DNA of 64,000 bases from JAFDZW01 sp964404255 (GCA_964404255.1 CAYOJJ010000005.1:1-64000), one strand, 5' to 3'; counted from the first letter of the stretch, positions 35,477 through 44,800 are shown. Made by a program: numbers and translations. The notes: generated from the sequence alone by a model not told the origin.

Positions 35477-36816
35477 GTACTATGAATAATCTTGCGCCCC
35501 AACCGGCACCAACTTCTACCGAAGAACTGCGGATGCAGTATTTAGAAACTGCCGATCGGATCGGTTACAACTTATGCCGCGATGCTGTTTGGTCCGGCGA
35601 TCGCTGTAACTGGTTAGGATGGGTAATGGATGCGGTAGGAAATAATTTTCAGCCGGTCTATATGGCTTCACCGCCGCTATTGTATAATGGCATTGCGGGC
35701 ATCGGATTATTCCTTGCTCAGTTAGTGCAGTTTACGAACGACCGTCATCACAAAGCCATTCTTCAGGGGACGATCAAGCAAATACTCGCCACTAAAGCGG
35801 TGCTCGATCGTCCTGAATCATTTGGTTTTTACACCGGTCTTTCGGGTACAGCCTATACGCTCGTTCGTATCGGTGAACTTACTGACGATGAATCGTTGAT
35901 CGCTAGCGGAATATCTTTATTTGAATCGCCATCGCTTCGCTCCGAATCGCCAATCACTGATACCCTCAGCGGCTATGCCGGTTCTATTGTAGCTTTGATC
36001 GATATTGCCGAGCGACTGTCGCGCCCCGAGTTACTGGAGATAGCTAATCACCAGGCCGCGCAATTGATGAATGCCGCTCATGAAGATGGATCAGGAATAT
36101 GGTGGCCGTCGCCTATTTCGCAGCAAGGCTTAACCGGATACTCACATGGAGTAGCAGGAATAGGGTTAGCATTATTGGAATTGAATAAGGTAGCACCCGA
36201 TCCGCGATTGAAAAAAATGGCCGATGGTGCATTCGATTTTGAGCGCAAAGCCTTCAATGCAAGTATTGGTAATTGGCCGGACTACAGGCCCGACCCGACG
36301 AACCCGAGTACCGAGCCTAAATATACCGACACCTGGTGCAATGGAGCAACCGGTATCGGCTTAAGCCGCCTGCGCGCTTTGCAATTATTACCTGACGATA
36401 GTAAGATTTTACCCGAGATCAATGCAGCTATTCAGGTTACTATAAATACCTTGATGTCGCTGCCATTACAACCGACAGTAGATTTTTCTTATTGTCACGG
36501 AATTGCATCTCATGCAGAGTTTTTGCTCGAAGCAGGGCATCAATTCGATCGTCCCGATCTTTTGGGCTTTGCGGAAAAAGTAGGCCAGAACGGTATTCAG
36601 TTCTACCACCAAACTTCATTGCCCTGGCAATGTGGTGTTCCGGGAGCCGGAGAAACACCGGGATTCATGCTTGGTACTTCCGGTATCGGTTATTTTTTCC
36701 TGCGTCTTTACGATTTCCAGTCGGTGCCATCGATGCTGGTTCTAAGACCTTCGTCTTCTAAGCAAGCTGGTGCTACAGCTCCTGCCCGGGAAGTACCTGA
36801 TACAATTACATCGTAA
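35473..36816 (+). CDS. LanC-type lanthionine cyclase
   Basis: 447 residues. The alpha-toroid LanC family is shown by its repeated Gly-rich motifs (NGIAGIGLF, TGLSGTAYTL, SGYAGSIVAL, LGTSGIGYFFLRL) and by all three zinc ligands: Cys289 in WCNG, Cys341 and His342 in YCHG; His225 in SHGVAGIG is the conserved catalytic-site His. The enzyme would add Cys thiols to Dhb/Dha made by the fused kinase/lyase encoded four bases upstream. It is translationally coupled to that gene and ends in a strong shared terminator. Characterised class V cyclases are, as far as I know, divergent from LanC, so an intact LanC here is notable. Confidence 0.9.
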   Translation: MSTMNNLAPQPAPTSTEELRMQYLETADRIGYNLCRDAVWSGDRCNWLGWVMDAVGNNFQPVYMASPPLLYNGIAGIGLFLAQLVQFTNDRHHKAILQGTIKQILATKAVLDRPESFGFYTGLSGTAYTLVRIGELTDDESLIASGISLFESPSLRSESPITDTLSGYAGSIVALIDIAERLSRPELLEIANHQAAQLMNAAHEDGSGIWWPSPISQQGLTGYSHGVAGIGLALLELNKVAPDPRLKKMADGAFDFERKAFNASIGNWPDYRPDPTNPSTEPKYTDTWCNGATGIGLSRLRALQLLPDDSKILPEINAAIQVTINTLMSLPLQPTVDFSYCHGIASHAEFLLEAGHQFDRPDLLGFAEKVGQNGIQFYHQTSLPWQCGVPGAGETPGFMLGTSGIGYFFLRLYDFQSVPSMLVLRPSSSKQAGATAPAREVPDTITS

Positions 36817-36835
36817 ACGGCAGTTGATACTACTA

Positions 36836-36876
36836 AAAAGGGGAAAAGCTCTTATAAAGCTTTTCCCCTTTTTATT
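36836..36876. terminator. Bidirectional terminator between lanC-like gene and convergent repeat protein
   Basis: AAAAGGGGAAAAGCT (36836-36850) and AGCTTTTCCCCTTTT (36858-36872) form a 15-pair stem with a seven-base loop; A and T tracts on the two sides let it work in both directions. Confidence 0.93.
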
Positions 36877-36899
36877 TAGAATCGGAGATCGTTCTTTAC

Positions 36900-37565
36900 T
36901 TAGCGATAAACGCCCTGATAGTAAGCAGCGTAGGGATTCCATTGCTGCAAGTAAGCGGCATACGGATTTGCATATTGTCCTGCAGCCCAATAGGTTGTAG
37001 GATAATATCCTACCGGGCAAAGTAGTGTAACCGGTGGGTAAGGATAGCCATGATAATAGGCAGCCTGTCCATAATTTGGCTGAGCGGCTGCAGCAGGATT
37101 ATAAGCCTGAGCCGGTGCTTCCTGCGTTCGGGACTGGCTTTCATGCTGCATTTCATTACCGCGATAGTATTTACCTTCCTCAAAGGTATCAGCCTTGGTA
37201 CGGTATTCACTTTCAGGAATCACGTGATTACCACGATAGTAATGCCCCTGTTCGAAATCGTCAATGTTACTACGATAAGAATGGCCATGAACTGGCTCAT
37301 TCCCATTATAGTATTGGCCGGCTGAGAATTGATTTATCAGATGCTCGGGGTCGTAGTTGGTGCCATCGGAAGGCATCTGCTCTTGAGAATCTTGCTCGTC
37401 GCCGTACGATGCCACATCGTTACCTTGCTCGAAAGAATCGTCGCTGGCTGACAATTCCTGTTTCTCGGCAGTAGCATCGATATTCTGCGGTTCATCGGTC
37501 TCGGATGAATCTGTTGTTTTTTTTGATGAAGTGGATTCCTTTTCTTTCGATTCTTTTTTTGCCAT
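36900..37565 (-). CDS. Low-complexity Tyr-rich repeat protein of unknown function
   Basis: 221 residues, no signal peptide. Residues 1-70 are a charged, Ser/Lys/Glu-rich, probably disordered segment (MAKKESKEKESTSSKK). Then a unit of about 25 residues repeats three times (FSAGQYYNGNE, FEQGHYYRGNH, FEEGKYYRGNE, each followed by an SYR/EYRT/SRT stretch). The C-terminus is Tyr/Pro/Ala-rich (YPYPPVTLLCPVGYYPTTYW) with a single Cys. It converges on the lanC-like gene and shares its terminator. A structural or surface material is plausible. Membership in the lanthipeptide-like locus is only suggested by position. Confidence 0.7.
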   Translation of the reverse strand: MAKKESKEKESTSSKKTTDSSETDEPQNIDATAEKQELSASDDSFEQGNDVASYGDEQDSQEQMPSDGTNYDPEHLINQFSAGQYYNGNEPVHGHSYRSNIDDFEQGHYYRGNHVIPESEYRTKADTFEEGKYYRGNEMQHESQSRTQEAPAQAYNPAAAAQPNYGQAAYYHGYPYPPVTLLCPVGYYPTTYWAAGQYANPYAAYLQQWNPYAAYYQGVYR

Positions 37566-37820
37566 GGCTGTGTTTGCTAAAATAGTTATGATGGAAATAG
37601 GCTTATGGTTATTCTCTCGATCATAGAACTACTACGATCGGGGAAATACTATAAGTCAGTTGATTAATGCAGAAATATACAATAAATAAACAACAAATGT
37701 ATGTGTTAATAAGTAATCAAATAGTTAATTTTTTTATTTGAATTTTGAATAGAAAAACTCCTGTATTTGGATGTAAGACTAATAATTATAATCCTTAACA
37801 AAAGCTTCGGTTATTTCACC

Positions 37821-38636
37821 ATGGAGATCGTTTCATTATTACCGGCATTTTTTGAAGCCACGCGTTTGGGAGATGATACGCTATATACAGCTGCTTTTCC
37901 AGATTTTTTTAGCTATTATAATACCTATTGGCAAAGTAAAGAAGGATTCACTTCGGTTGATCCCGTATTGCTCACTAAACGAGAGAAGGTTTTTTTACAA
38001 TTGCTCGATAACAGTAGCCAACGTTTTGCTGCTGCGGGACTTGATCTTGGCCCGATAAAAGCACTGATCATGATAGGAGACAATGTAGCGAATGGCCATG
38101 CCTTTATGTATGAGCATACTCCAATTGCCTGGTTTGCTATCGAATCGTTTGAAAGTGAAGCAACGGCGAGAGTATTTATCGCTCATGAATTAGCCCATGC
38201 TCTTTATTACCAATACCAACCCCTATCTTATTTTACCACCAAAGATGAACAGCGGACGATCCATCGGCTTTTTATTACTGAAGGAATAGCAACCTACGTC
38301 TCAAAGGAAATACTTGGTATTGATGATGGGCAGGCGCTCTGGGCAGATACATTGGACGAGCAGGCATTATCGGCATGGATGCAAACATGCCACTTAGAGA
38401 TAGCTGAGTTGTACAGGGTATTATATAATAATTTCAACGCTTCGGGGTCTGAGCTCAAACTCTTTTGGGCTGCCGATCCATCGAGCGTTTATATGTTCAG
38501 AGCAGGATACTATGCTGCACTGAAGTTCATAGAATCATATGTGAAAAGCAACCATCTTTCTCTTGCCGATCTGCTTAAGATCGATTATCCAACACTGGTA
38601 AAGGAGGCCTATCTCTTTTTACAACAATACCGATAA
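37821..38636 (+). CDS. Zinc-dependent protease-like protein (HExxH, gluzincin type)
   Basis: 271 residues from the ATG at 37821; the preceding in-frame TTG adds 18 unlikely codons. The motif H122-E-L-A-H126 and Glu154 in FITEGIATYVSKE give a complete gluzincin zinc site, similar to the DUF2268 group of predicted proteases. There is no signal peptide, so it is probably cytoplasmic. The gene is AT-rich like the C39 gene upstream. It lies about 1 kb beyond the cyclase gene. A role in trimming the repeat proteins is possible but unsupported beyond proximity. Confidence 0.72.
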   Translation: MEIVSLLPAFFEATRLGDDTLYTAAFPDFFSYYNTYWQSKEGFTSVDPVLLTKREKVFLQLLDNSSQRFAAAGLDLGPIKALIMIGDNVANGHAFMYEHTPIAWFAIESFESEATARVFIAHELAHALYYQYQPLSYFTTKDEQRTIHRLFITEGIATYVSKEILGIDDGQALWADTLDEQALSAWMQTCHLEIAELYRVLYNNFNASGSELKLFWAADPSSVYMFRAGYYAALKFIESYVKSNHLSLADLLKIDYPTLVKEAYLFLQQYR

Positions 38637-38647
38637 GATATCTTAAA

Positions 38648-39922
38648 TTAGGATAGTACTTTAAATAATTGATATGCCTCTCGCTCTAATCTTTCGCGAT
38701 GATCGGGATGGGAAATGGCGATCAATTCTTTCGCTCGCTCCCGGAGACTTTTCCCATATAAATTAGCAATGCCATATTCGGTGACAATATAATGAGTATT
38801 AGCACGGGTAGTAACTACTCCTGCTCCTTGTTTTAACTCAATAACAATTCGGCTCTCCCCGCGTGTAGTAATGGAAGGAAGTGCAATAATAGGCTTGCCA
38901 TCTTCGGATAACGAGGCTCCCCTGATAAAATCCATTTGTCCGCCGACCCCGGAATAAATGGTCGGCCCGATAGAATCGGAACAGACCTGGCCTGTCAGAT
39001 CGATCTCGATCGCACTGTTAATAGCGGTTACTTTCGGATTTCTCCGGATAACAGTGGTATCGTTAACATAGGATACATCAAGCATGGCAATTAACGGGTT
39101 ATCGTCGATGAAATCATATAATCGTTTGGTGCCCAGGACGAAACTACTTACTACTTTGCCGGGATGGACACGTTTTTTTTCTCCTGTTACCACTCCTGCT
39201 TCAATCAGATCGATAACACCATCGGAAAACATCTCGGTATGAATGCCAAGATCTTTATGGGAATGCAAAGCGGCCAGCACGGCATCGGGTATATGGCCGA
39301 TGCCTACCTGAAGGGTGGCTCCGTCTTCTATGAGACCTGCAACAGTAGTTCCGATGGCATTAAGCTGAGGTGTCAATATTGAGGGTTTTCGTTCGAGGAT
39401 ATGATCATTTACTTCTATCGCGTACTGAATATCTTTTATATGAATAAGTCCGTCACCATGGGTACGCGGCATATTCGGGTTGATCTGGGCTATGACGGTC
39501 GTTGCCATTTCAATAGCGGCACGGGTAGTATCGACCGATGTTCCGAGAGAGCAAAAGCCGTGTTTATCCGGCACAGAAACGTGTATTAGTGCCACATCGA
39601 GCGGAATCACCTTTCTGCGAAACAGAGAGGGTACCTCCGATAAAAAAACCGGAATGTATTCCGCTTCTCCCCGGGCGATCGCTTCGCGAACATTGGGACC
39701 GGTAAAGAGGGAATAGGTATGAAAGCTTTCATGATACTCCGGCTCGGTATACGGAGCTTTGCCTTCAGTATGAAGATGATAGATCTTTACATGGCGTAGC
39801 TCGCCGGCGCGGGCCGTAAGCGCGCGGATCAATTGCTGAGGTGCCGCAGCCGCAGATTGAATGAAAATCCTGTTGCCGCTAGTAATATGGCTGACGGCAT
39901 CTTCGGGTGTTGTCAGGTGCAT
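38648..39922 (-). CDS. Acetyl-CoA hydrolase/transferase family CoA-transferase
   Basis: 424 residues, the usual length of the 4-hydroxybutyrate/acetate CoA-transferase group. Conserved segments include GGQMDFIRGASLSEDGKPII, TEYGIANLYGKSLRERAK and SDGVIDLIEAGVVTG. Enzymes of this class move CoA between acetyl-CoA and short acids such as 4-hydroxybutyrate, propionate or succinate; the acceptor cannot be read from the sequence. It is cytoplasmic, the 3'-most of a minus-strand group, and the intergenic distance of 26 bases to the next gene suggests cotranscription. Confidence 0.88.
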   Translation of the reverse strand: MHLTTPEDAVSHITSGNRIFIQSAAAAPQQLIRALTARAGELRHVKIYHLHTEGKAPYTEPEYHESFHTYSLFTGPNVREAIARGEAEYIPVFLSEVPSLFRRKVIPLDVALIHVSVPDKHGFCSLGTSVDTTRAAIEMATTVIAQINPNMPRTHGDGLIHIKDIQYAIEVNDHILERKPSILTPQLNAIGTTVAGLIEDGATLQVGIGHIPDAVLAALHSHKDLGIHTEMFSDGVIDLIEAGVVTGEKKRVHPGKVVSSFVLGTKRLYDFIDDNPLIAMLDVSYVNDTTVIRRNPKVTAINSAIEIDLTGQVCSDSIGPTIYSGVGGQMDFIRGASLSEDGKPIIALPSITTRGESRIVIELKQGAGVVTTRANTHYIVTEYGIANLYGKSLRERAKELIAISHPDHRERLEREAYQLFKVLS

Positions 39923-39948
39923 GACGTATTGTTAGATAGTGAATAGAG

Positions 39949-40491
39949 TTATTCCAATTTTCCGACAGAAAGGCCAACGATGAGTCCTGGCTGCGAAATA
40001 TCGCGAGCATACATATAAGTAACCATAAAACCCAATCCGAAAAACTTATATTTGAACATTGCTTCGACTTCGAGTCCTATGCCGAGCCGGCGGTAAGTAA
40101 GTTCAGGTTTGGTACGCACGATATAGGCGGGGCCTGCGGCTGCCCGAAAAAGAAATAATTCTTCGAGGTATTGCCGGCCATAGTAGATACTGAATTCAGA
40201 AACGTCGTCAGCCGGTCCGAAAATATTTAGTTTACCGCCACCTTCCGCTTTCAGACTGATGCTTGATTCTTTATTCCACGCATACGCTAAACGGAGCAGC
40301 CCGCCGATACCGGGCTGAACGGAGCCACCGCCTATGGTGCCCCAGATTAGAGTGGTTTGGTTATTTTTCTGAGTGGTCTCAGTGGCGGCCTCGGCCGGCA
40401 TCGTAGAGGTTACCTGCTGGCAAGTGCCTTTCGGTATAGAGACTCCCGTCAGCAATAGTAGGAGTATATATCGTGTGATCTTCAGTGACAT
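39949..40491 (-). CDS. Small outer-membrane-like protein of unknown function
   Basis: 180 residues with a signal peptide (MSLKITRYILLLLLTGVSIP, cleavage near GTCQ). The mature part is rich in Gly and aromatic residues with alternating hydrophobic strands (GLLRLAYAW, YRRLGIGLEVEAMFKYKFFGLGFMVTYMY) and ends LIVGLSVGKLE, consistent with a small beta-barrel of the outer-membrane beta-barrel type. No name. It sits nine bases from the P-type ATPase gene and is likely in its operon. Confidence 0.7.
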   Translation of the reverse strand: MSLKITRYILLLLLTGVSIPKGTCQQVTSTMPAEAATETTQKNNQTTLIWGTIGGGSVQPGIGGLLRLAYAWNKESSISLKAEGGGKLNIFGPADDVSEFSIYYGRQYLEELFLFRAAAGPAYIVRTKPELTYRRLGIGLEVEAMFKYKFFGLGFMVTYMYARDISQPGLIVGLSVGKLE

Positions 40492-40500
40492 ATCGCAATG

Positions 40501-43050
40501 TTAAGCATTATAGTTATATCGTTTTTTCCCATTCGATATTTTTTTATAGATCTCAAACCAACTGATACTCAATAGCCCTAATGCAAGACAGATCGCGAGG
40601 TCATCGAGATGCAGCGTATGAAAATGGAAAATATTCTGGAAAAAAGGAACATAGAGTGTTACCGCTAAGAGCGATAATGTTATTACTACAAGCCAGCGCA
40701 ATGCTATATTCTTTTTTCTCATCGAAGCGACGAACGTAGTATTCCACGAACGATTGGTTAGCATAAGAAAAATATTACTCAGAACGATGGTCGTAAAGCT
40801 CAGGCTGCGGGCTTCACTTTCACTATCCCCTCGTTGCATTGAGGTAATATACACTCCCAGCACTACCATCAGAGAGATGATACCCTGCAATAAGCTTAAA
40901 CCTACCATTGTGCCGCTGAATAATCTCTCCCGGGGATTGCGCGGCGGGCGAGTCATGATATTTTCTTCTTCCGGTTCTGCTTCAAAAGCGATTGAGCAGG
41001 CTGGATCGATGATCATTTCGAGAAAGATGATATGAACAGGCAGTAAGCCTATAGGCAGGCCAAGTAAAAGTGGTAGGATAGTCATCCCTGCTGTGGGAAT
41101 ATGGACAGCTATAATATAGGAAATGGCTTTTTTAAGGTTATCGAATATATGGCGGCCGTTGCGAATGGCAGCCACGATCGAACGAAAATCATCGTCAAGC
41201 AAGACTAACGATGAAGCTTCCCGGGCAACATCGGTACCACGACGCCCCATAGAAATACCGATATCGGCAGCTCGTAATGCGGGAGCATCGTTTACTCCAT
41301 CGCCGGTCATTGCAACAATCTCCCCATTGCTTTGTAGGGCCCGGACGATGGCCAGCTTTTGTTCTGGCAGGACCCGCGCAAAGATGGATGTAGATCGCGC
41401 TTTTGCAGCAAGTTCTTCATCACTCATTTCACCGATCTGAGTCCCTGTCGCAATGGCAGTATTGCCATCTAAGCCAACCTGTTTTGCGATCGTCTGTGCC
41501 GTTACCGGGTGATCGCCGGTTATCATTGTTACCCGTATTCCTGCCGATTGACATTCGGCGATCGCCTGATCTATCAATGGTTTTGGAGGGTCTATAAAAC
41601 CGATCAGTCCTTCGAACTCGAAAGAATACTCATGAGGATCCTCCGGCAGGTGGGCGAGAGGGAACATCCCACTTGCAAGCCCCAGAACGCGTTGACCATT
41701 GGCAGCCATTTCATACGCCTGACCCTGAATATAGTGTTGTTCGTTCTCCGTTATATTACAAAGCTGTACTACTGTTTCCATTGCCCCTTTTACGGCAATG
41801 TAATATTCTTGTCTATCCGGCAATTGCCATACATTTACCACGACCGGGAAGGCACTATGAAACGGATACTCTTTAATAAGCTTGCAATTAGCAGCACGTC
41901 CTATAACAGTATTATCTTCATCGGCAAGAGTATGAATAGCGATCTCCATAGGGTCGAACGCATCCGGAGAGCTTGCCAGTAGTGCCGTTAAGGCAAGACG
42001 GTTATAATCCGGATCATGAGTATCGAATGCTCCGGAGACAAAACGATTATTACTACGATCTCTCAGCTCGCCGACCGCCATTTTATTTTCAGTGATCGTA
42101 CCGGTTTTATCGACACAGAGAACCGTTACTTCGCCGAGCGTTTCAATGGCAGGCATTCTTCTGGTTAATACCTGGCGCTTTGAAATGCGCCAGGCCCCGA
42201 TCGCTAGAAATACTGTAAGCACGACCGGAAATTCTTCCGGCACCATCGCCATCGCCAGGCTCAGGCCATTGAGTAAACCACCGAAGAGATTATTGCGGGT
42301 AAACCATTGCAGTAAGACGATAAAGACACAAAGAAATGCTCCGCCTGCTGCGGCATAACGGACGATGGTTCTGGTTTCTTTTTGAAGCCGCGTTGGTTCT
42401 GTTTCTTTATGTAATAACTGTTTTCCTATTCTACCGATCTCGGTCTCGACCCCGGTTGCTACTACCCGTGCCGTTACCCTCCCTTTGACAACTAATGTAC
42501 CGCTGTAAATAAAGGAGGTACTGCCTTCAGTACCAGGGCGGGGTATAGCAGTTGTTCCATTCCATTGCGCTTTAGTGACCGGAATGGATTCTCCGCTTAA
42601 GAGCGATTCATCGACTTCGACTATCGTATCGGAAACAATAGCGGCATCGGCCGGAACACGTTCTCCTTCGAGGACGATAATAAGATCGCCACTAACTATT
42701 TCACGGGCAGCAATTCGCTTACGAATACCATCCCTGATCACGAATGCCCTCGGGCTGGAAAGATCGCGTAATGCTTCTAATGCCCGTTCCGCCCGCCGCT
42801 CTTGATAAAAGGTAATGCCGATAACAAATAAGGCCGAGACCAAGAGTACGATCGCTTCGCGTATATCGGCCAGTAATAAATAGACGATACTTGCTGCTAA
42901 TAATAACAGCAGCATCGGCTCCGAGAGGATATGTACTGCTATAGCGAAACCGCTTTTTGATTTGGAAGAGGGAAGTTCATTATAGCCGCGCAATAACAGC
43001 CTCGCCGCTTCGGATTCGCTTAATCCTGTTATAGTATCGAACTCCGTCAT
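40501..43050 (-). CDS. Cation-translocating P-type ATPase (P2 type, calcium-like)
   Basis: 849 residues. An N-terminal cation-ATPase domain (GLSESEAARLLLRGYNELP), actuator motif LLSGESIP, phosphorylation motif CVDKTGTIT, hinge MTGDGVNDAPAL and about ten membrane helices are visible, with the C-terminal helices of P2 pumps. Helix M4 has PEEFP instead of the PEGLP of many Ca2+ pumps; this variant is common in bacterial P2 ATPases whose ion is unproven. Calcium or another divalent or monovalent cation is likely. It is in the inner membrane, expelling ions. Confidence 0.9.
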   Translation of the reverse strand: MTEFDTITGLSESEAARLLLRGYNELPSSKSKSGFAIAVHILSEPMLLLLLAASIVYLLLADIREAIVLLVSALFVIGITFYQERRAERALEALRDLSSPRAFVIRDGIRKRIAAREIVSGDLIIVLEGERVPADAAIVSDTIVEVDESLLSGESIPVTKAQWNGTTAIPRPGTEGSTSFIYSGTLVVKGRVTARVVATGVETEIGRIGKQLLHKETEPTRLQKETRTIVRYAAAGGAFLCVFIVLLQWFTRNNLFGGLLNGLSLAMAMVPEEFPVVLTVFLAIGAWRISKRQVLTRRMPAIETLGEVTVLCVDKTGTITENKMAVGELRDRSNNRFVSGAFDTHDPDYNRLALTALLASSPDAFDPMEIAIHTLADEDNTVIGRAANCKLIKEYPFHSAFPVVVNVWQLPDRQEYYIAVKGAMETVVQLCNITENEQHYIQGQAYEMAANGQRVLGLASGMFPLAHLPEDPHEYSFEFEGLIGFIDPPKPLIDQAIAECQSAGIRVTMITGDHPVTAQTIAKQVGLDGNTAIATGTQIGEMSDEELAAKARSTSIFARVLPEQKLAIVRALQSNGEIVAMTGDGVNDAPALRAADIGISMGRRGTDVAREASSLVLLDDDFRSIVAAIRNGRHIFDNLKKAISYIIAVHIPTAGMTILPLLLGLPIGLLPVHIIFLEMIIDPACSIAFEAEPEEENIMTRPPRNPRERLFSGTMVGLSLLQGIISLMVVLGVYITSMQRGDSESEARSLSFTTIVLSNIFLMLTNRSWNTTFVASMRKKNIALRWLVVITLSLLAVTLYVPFFQNIFHFHTLHLDDLAICLALGLLSISWFEIYKKISNGKKRYNYNA

Positions 43051-43067
43051 CGTACTACAAACGAATC

Positions 43068-43787
43068 TTATTGTACCATAGGATTATTTCCAAAGACAAT
43101 AACCGGAGTACCGATAGGTATAGATCGGTATAACGCATCGGACGCATATAATGGAATTCTTATGCAGCCGTGAGAAGCGGGATAGGCCGGTACACTTTCC
43201 GATCCGTGAATGGCAAAGCCGCCATAAATATACAGCGGATCGAAAAGCATTCCGAGATCGCTTTTGCGCCAGCCTTTGATCTTATAATATACTTTAAAGA
43301 ATCCCCGTGGCGTTCGGGCATACTCCCACCCTTTATCGGGGTATAAAAACTTTTTTCCATTTCCGGTAGAGACTGGTACAATACGTTGAACGTAATCGAC
43401 CGAATCAACAACAAATAGTACCTGCCGGTTAAGATCTACTTCGACATGAAACCGGTGTAAGGAATCGGTCGCCAGAGGCCGTTTGGCATGTACTATCTCT
43501 TTGACAAGCTGCTCGGAAAGTTTACCGGTTCGTTTTAGTTTATGTACTTTCTGAAAAGATATGATTGCCTGCCGATTGGCAGAGGTTAAGGGCGAGACGG
43601 ATGTATCGATCCAATATCCTTGCACCTTAAGCTGCAGCATCACTTCTTTTACATTCCATGAAGGCGCAGGACCGGTATGCTGAGCCGAAGCCGCGCTAAA
43701 AAAAGCCATCAAAAAGATAAAAACGGTACCACTTATTAGACCTTGTACCGCATAGAGTATAACTACTCTTTTATAACAGAAACGCAT
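43068..43787 (-). CDS. L,D-transpeptidase (YkuD) with peptidoglycan-binding domain
   Basis: 239 residues from the ATG at 43787 (MRFCYKRVVILY), with a hydrophobic signal or anchor helix. A peptidoglycan-binding_1-like domain (LKVQGYWIDTSVSPLTSANRQ region) precedes a YkuD domain with the active-site motif HGS...SHGCIRI, where Cys is the nucleophile. Such enzymes make 3-3 crosslinks or attach proteins to peptidoglycan in the periplasm. An in-frame ATG at 43811 is an alternative start. It is the first gene of the minus-strand group. Confidence 0.9.
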   Translation of the reverse strand: MRFCYKRVVILYAVQGLISGTVFIFLMAFFSAASAQHTGPAPSWNVKEVMLQLKVQGYWIDTSVSPLTSANRQAIISFQKVHKLKRTGKLSEQLVKEIVHAKRPLATDSLHRFHVEVDLNRQVLFVVDSVDYVQRIVPVSTGNGKKFLYPDKGWEYARTPRGFFKVYYKIKGWRKSDLGMLFDPLYIYGGFAIHGSESVPAYPASHGCIRIPLYASDALYRSIPIGTPVIVFGNNPMVQ

Positions 43788-44027
43788 CGGTTGGGTGGAA
43801 GATAAAATCACAGTAAATAGTATAATAAGGGAGATATATATAAATAATCATACCATTATGAGAAATACTTCTATTCTTTCTGAAATACCATTATAATAAG
43901 GCTTTTAGCGGCATGAAACAGCCTATTTGTAAAATTTTTTAACATCAACAAGTAAGAAAATCTTACACCCAAGATACCCATAATATATATAGACTCGGGA
44001 ATATTACTAATAATGTGCATAATAGGC

Positions 44028-44046
44028 TTTGGCACGCTTTTTAGTA
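44028..44046 (+). promoter_or_regulatory. Sigma-54-like element before receiver-only gene
   Basis: TTTGGCACGCTTTTTAGT has a perfect -24 (TTGGCAC; GG at 44031-44032), but AG rather than GC ten bases later. A nearly identical element precedes the paralogous receiver gene at 59825 and another precedes 44600. Confidence 0.35.
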
Positions 44047-44073
44047 ATTAAAAGGCAAAAAGGGAGATATATT

Positions 44074-44463
44074 ATGTCGTCAATGAAAAAGAAACATGCC
44101 TTGCTGTTATTGGAAGATTTTGATGTCCTGAGGAATACATTAGGCCGGTGCTGCTCTAATGCCGGTTTTTCTGTAGTATCGACGGGAAATCTCTATAGTG
44201 CGATAAGTCATGCCAAAGAGGAGCACCCGGAAGTTGTTATTTTCGATTTTAATTTGAAAATAATGGACGATCCCTATGTGGCCTTAAGCGTGCTTCATGA
44301 GTTATTACCGAAAAGTAAACTGGTAGTGCTTAATAGAGATCAGCACGAAGTGGTAGGCAAACTTCGCTCTATGGGAGTCAATGAAATAGTTGGAAATAAG
44401 GATATTCCGACAGCATTGGAACGTATCCTTGCTGCAAGTGCAGCACCGGTATCCGAAAGTTAA
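44074..44463 (+). CDS. Stand-alone receiver-domain protein (CheY-like)
   Basis: 129 residues from the ATG at 44074, with GGGAG nine bases upstream. It is a single receiver domain: acidic residues in LLLEDFDV, phosphoacceptor Asp in VIFDFNLK, Lys in IVGNKDIP. There is no output domain. A paralogue with the same layout lies at 59825, next to an NtrB/NtrC pair, and both carry TTGGCAC elements upstream. It may work as a phosphate sink or a protein-protein switch in a stress pathway, since an ECF sigma factor and Hsp20 follow. Confidence 0.82.
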   Translation: MSSMKKKHALLLLEDFDVLRNTLGRCCSNAGFSVVSTGNLYSAISHAKEEHPEVVIFDFNLKIMDDPYVALSVLHELLPKSKLVVLNRDQHEVVGKLRSMGVNEIVGNKDIPTALERILAASAAPVSES

Positions 44464-44599
44464 TTATTTTCTGTCGCGTGTAAATAATTTTGCCGCTATA
44501 GTTGCCTATTATCCTCTTTTCCCCGCAGAATTACTAAAAATTATTTTTGGCACAGTTTTTTCTATAAGACCAAACCATCTAACAATACATAGAATTATC

Positions 44600-44800
44600 A
44601 TGGCTACCATACTTCATCGGAAAGACATCAGAGAAGAAATACCGCTGGTATTTTTTACTACTGCTATGGTTACTGCGGTATCGGAACTCCCGGAGCTCGC
44701 CAGTAAAGAAGAAGCACTTTCAGAGGAAACCCGGATGCTTTCTATGGAGACTGAGCCATGGACTACTATCGATACTCTAAACCATTTACCAATCTATTGA
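44600..44800 (+). CDS. Small acidic protein of unknown function
   Basis: 66 residues (MATILHRKDIREEIPLVFFT...), rich in Glu and Thr, without signal peptide or recognisable motif. The longer in-frame extension back to 44390 overlaps the receiver gene in another frame and is unlikely. A TTGGCAC element (44548-44554) with a T-run lies 45 bases upstream. It ends five bases before the ECF sigma gene, so it may act with it, for example as a regulator, but it lacks the features of an anti-sigma factor (no membrane helix or zinc motif). Confidence 0.5.
   Translation: MATILHRKDIREEIPLVFFTTAMVTAVSELPELASKEEALSEETRMLSMETEPWTTIDTLNHLPIY

Noticed and set aside
44390..44599. Long version of the small gene at 44600
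   Set aside because: It overlaps the receiver gene and crosses the sigma-54-like element; the extension has no protein-like composition.
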